Shown here: in pieces, positions 61,491 through 64,000 of the stretch
Layout of the letters: every line of letters begins with the position of its first letter
Position numbering within the stretch: the first letter of the stretch is position 1
Assembly (NCBI GenBank): GCA_023101885.1
Contig: JALPQD010000241.1
Span: 3,313,501 to 3,377,500, forward strand
Reading direction: 5' to 3'
From: Typhlomys cinereus
Lineage: Eukaryota; Chordata; Mammalia; Rodentia; Platacanthomyidae
DNA length: 64,000 nt
Position numbers and translations under genes: made by a program
Notes under the pieces: model-generated
What the model was told of the DNA's origin: nothing
What the model saw: only the letters and a program-made list of their open reading frames with translations
The model's database searches: none

Positions 61491-62619
61491 TGCTTATTTT
61501 GTTTTGATTTTTATCTCTACCTCTATATTTTCTTGACATCATGTTTCTTATTTCACATTTCCTATCCAGAAGACAGGAAGTATTTGGATAAGTGGTAATG
61601 ATAAACAGTTGGCCCAGTGAGCTTTAATTTTCTAGTACTAATTGGGAAACTTTTTCTTGAACAAACAGTTGGCAAATATTTTAGGCTTTATACTGCCAAG
61701 ATCTGTCTGGCATCTGTTTAACATTACCATGGCTTCATGGATATAGCCATAAATGATCCATAAATTCATATGCACTTCTGTCTGCCCACAAACTATTATA
61801 TACGAAAATAGGCAGTAACCCATATTCAGCTTATGGGTTATAGTTTGCAGTCCTGTTTTAGCCAACTTTAATTAAGAATCTAGCTCTATAGAGTCATATT
61901 TGTTTATCCACAAACTAATAGAAATAATATAATTACTTGATCCCATGTCCCAGAGTTGCATGTAAACCAGTGATTATAAGATATTTCTAAAAGAGCTATG
62001 TAAATACTTTGTCTTATGGGCTTTTTTGCCAGTATAATTCATGGTCATTTTCTGTAACAAATTACATGATGAAAAAAAATTCAGATTGGAATACCTCAAG
62101 CTCTCCCAAACAACTCTTGGCTCTTGTGGAAGCTCCATAGCTACATCATATGTGGAATTATGGATTTCACTTCCTGCTCTTACACCTGACACTGAAACAA
62201 GTGCAGCATCCTATCAGCTCTTAGGTATAGTCATGCCACCACTCGTAAATTTTAAATTACTTTCAAACTTTCCCTTTTTGCTATGCTGCTTGATACATTG
62301 AGAAGGATACTCACAAGGCAGTTCCCATGATAGAAGAGCTTATAATTCATTGTCTTATTTGATTCTGTAGTTTTCTACTTAGGTTTAACAGGAAGGGTGA
62401 AAGAGAAAAAAGTCCCATCTATATAATATGCCATGTGGACAAGTAAATCTGGATTTTCAATGAAAGACAAATAGTTCTAAGTCTAATAAATTCCATGCAA
62501 ACTACATTTGAGCATTCTATGTTCTGGGCATTAAAAGAAAACTTGCATAAAAGTAATGCATATAATATTATAACTTGTAGCATAGCCTATCTTTTTCTTT
62601 CTAACTTTGAACCTTTTTT

Positions 62620-62835
62620 TTTTTGAGGCAGGGACTTGTATAACCCAGACTGACCTTGAATTCCTTCTGTAAGTAGGGATGTCCTTGAACCTCTGGTTCT
62701 CCTGCTTTTACATCCCAAATGCTGTGATTGCAGGTATGTGCCACTATGTCCAGTTTATGTGGTGCTGAGTTCAAACCCAAGGCTATGTACATGGTAGGCA
62801 AACACTGTATTAACTAAGCCACATCCACAGCCTAC
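62620..62835 (-). repeat. B1-like plus ID-like SINE, minus orientation
   Basis: B1-like at about 62620-62755 (tttgaggcagggacttgtat; gattgcaggtatgtgccact) is followed by an ID-like element at about 62756-62835. Confidence 0.75.
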
Positions 62836-62904
62836 TATCTTTGAGCTCTTCAATTTTCTACTGAACTTGAATCATCAAGCTATAGCCATATATAAGAAAA
62901 TAAG

Positions 62905-63095
62905 GGGGCCAGCAAGACAGCTCAGCTAATACAGCTCCTACCTGTTTGCAAATTTGACAATCTGTTCAAATCCCCAGAACCTACATAATTAAGAAGAGAT
63001 TTGACATCCGGAAGTTATTTTCTGACTTCCATACGAGTGCAATAGCACTCTGTTGTACCCTCTTGCTTTCTCATATATATAAATAAAATATTTTA
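62905..63095 (+). repeat. Old B2-like SINE
   Basis: The head gggggccagcaagacagctc and the end atatataaataaaatatttt fit the older B2 subgroup. A T-run follows at 63160-63180. Confidence 0.7.
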
Positions 63096-63414
63096 AAAGA
63101 AAATAGTGGTGTGTATGCCATATAATCTATAAATACTAAATGTCTATGAGTTTGCTTTCTTTTTTTTTTTTTTTTTTTTTGGTCAGCTTTACTGGCTAAT
63201 GACTCTACTATATGTAAGTTTTTATCAGCTTTCCTAAAGTACAATAGTTGATATTGATCTAACTTTGATTTTTTAATCAGTTTGAGAGTCACCCATCCAG
63301 TTTCCTAAAATATTTTATTGAGAAATAATTTACATATTATAAAATTACTCCTATTAAGATGATGTTTTATTCAATTTTGCTCTTATCATTATTGCCATAT
63401 AATTTTAAATCGTT

Positions 63415-63690
63415 TTTATCATCTTTGTGTTTGCATGTGTGTGGAGGTGTAGGTGCAGGTGTTTGTGCGTGTAGAAGAGGGCACTGTGTGTGCCTGTAGA
63501 GGCCCAGTGGTGACTTCGGGAGTCATCCTAGATTGGTCTACCTCCTTTAATGCTTCACTCTGAGATTTCTCAGATTTCCAGGGTGGGAAGTACAGGTCTC
63601 CACCATTTTTGCCAGGCATTTTTACATGGGATCTGAGGTCTAAATTCAGGTCCTTCTACTTGTGAGACAAAGGTAATCTCTCCAGCTTTG
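63415..63690 (-). repeat. CA-tailed B2-like SINE, degenerate
   Basis: The + strand shows a TG-rich tail (tttgcatgtgtgtggaggtg), gtgacttcgggagtcatcct and acttgtgagacaaaggtaat at the head. Confidence 0.75.
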
Positions 63691-63694
63691 AACA

Positions 63695-64000
63695 TCTTTT
63701 TTTAATCTTTATTATTTTGATGTTATATATACATAAATATAGTGACTTTATAATATTTCAACCCTTAATTGCAAATCCCATCCCCCTCCTTTTCCTCTTG
63801 TAACCCTTCATCTCTCCTCTCTGACTCCCTCCTATTTTCAAATCTTTTTGCTTGTGTGGCCCACCATGTTTCATCCAGTCTTCATTAACTTATGCCTGAC
63901 CTGATTCATTTTCCAGCAAGCATGCTAGAAAGCATCCTCCTTTACTTCCCCATCAGCATTAGTCCTTATTACTCTCTCAGAGAGGTATGGTGCTTCTCGA
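63695..64000 (-). mobile_element. L1 3' end, minus orientation (runs off the window)
   Basis: Pyrimidine-rich sequence (cccatccccctccttttcct) after ttttaatctttattattttg resembles the reverse of a rodent L1 3' end. It continues to the window edge. Confidence 0.45.

Noticed and set aside
58141..64000. CHIC1 exon 4
   Set aside because: I looked for the next CHIC1 coding segment in phase 0 after an acceptor and did not find it; it must be right of the window.

Overview
This window is mammalian nuclear DNA, and the repeats point to a rodent. It carries single exons split by long introns, dense B1-, B2-, B4- and ID-like SINEs, L1 3' ends with G-rich polypurine tracts, MaLR-like LTRs, old MIR and L2 remnants, and many CA, GA and AAAAG microsatellites. 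The commonest young SINE is a tRNA-derived, B2-like element of about 300 bp ending in a CA-type microsatellite followed by AATAAA. I do not know it from house mouse or rat, so a non-murid myodont such as a jerboa is possible, but that is a low-confidence inference.

Two protein-coding genes are present, both on the + strand and both partial. CDX4, a caudal-type ParaHox homeobox gene, contributes its last two coding exons (3051-3196 and 4290-4496); its first exon lies left of the window. CHIC1, the cysteine-rich hydrophobic domain protein, contributes its first three coding exons (35698-35996, 46268-46322 and 56774-56929); its last roughly 54 codons lie to the right. CDX4 and CHIC1 are neighbours in the X-inactivation-centre domain of human (Xq13.2) and mouse, so the window is very probably X-chromosomal and lies on the CDX4 side of TSX/XIST.

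The 31 kb between the two genes is intergenic. It holds three intronless retrocopies: a decayed FDPS copy (9971-11419, minus) that is inserted in a SINE and itself holds a 320-bp solo LTR; a POLR3K copy (15882-16208, minus) whose 108-codon frame is fully open but lacks a key acidic residue; and a frameshifted RPL35 copy (34565-35015, plus) at the edge of the CHIC1 CpG island. The rest is layered SINE and L1 insertions, several with clear target-site duplications that give the order of insertion.

The CHIC1 promoter is a TATA-less CpG island (about 34560-36060) with E-box, NRF1-like, SP1-like and YY1-like motifs. One E-box overlaps the first ATG. CHIC1 introns (35997-46267, 46323-56773, 56930 onward) contain only repeats and unique AT-rich sequence as far as I can see. 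I found no tRNA or rRNA gene, no CRISPR array, no complete transposon and no novel multigene system.
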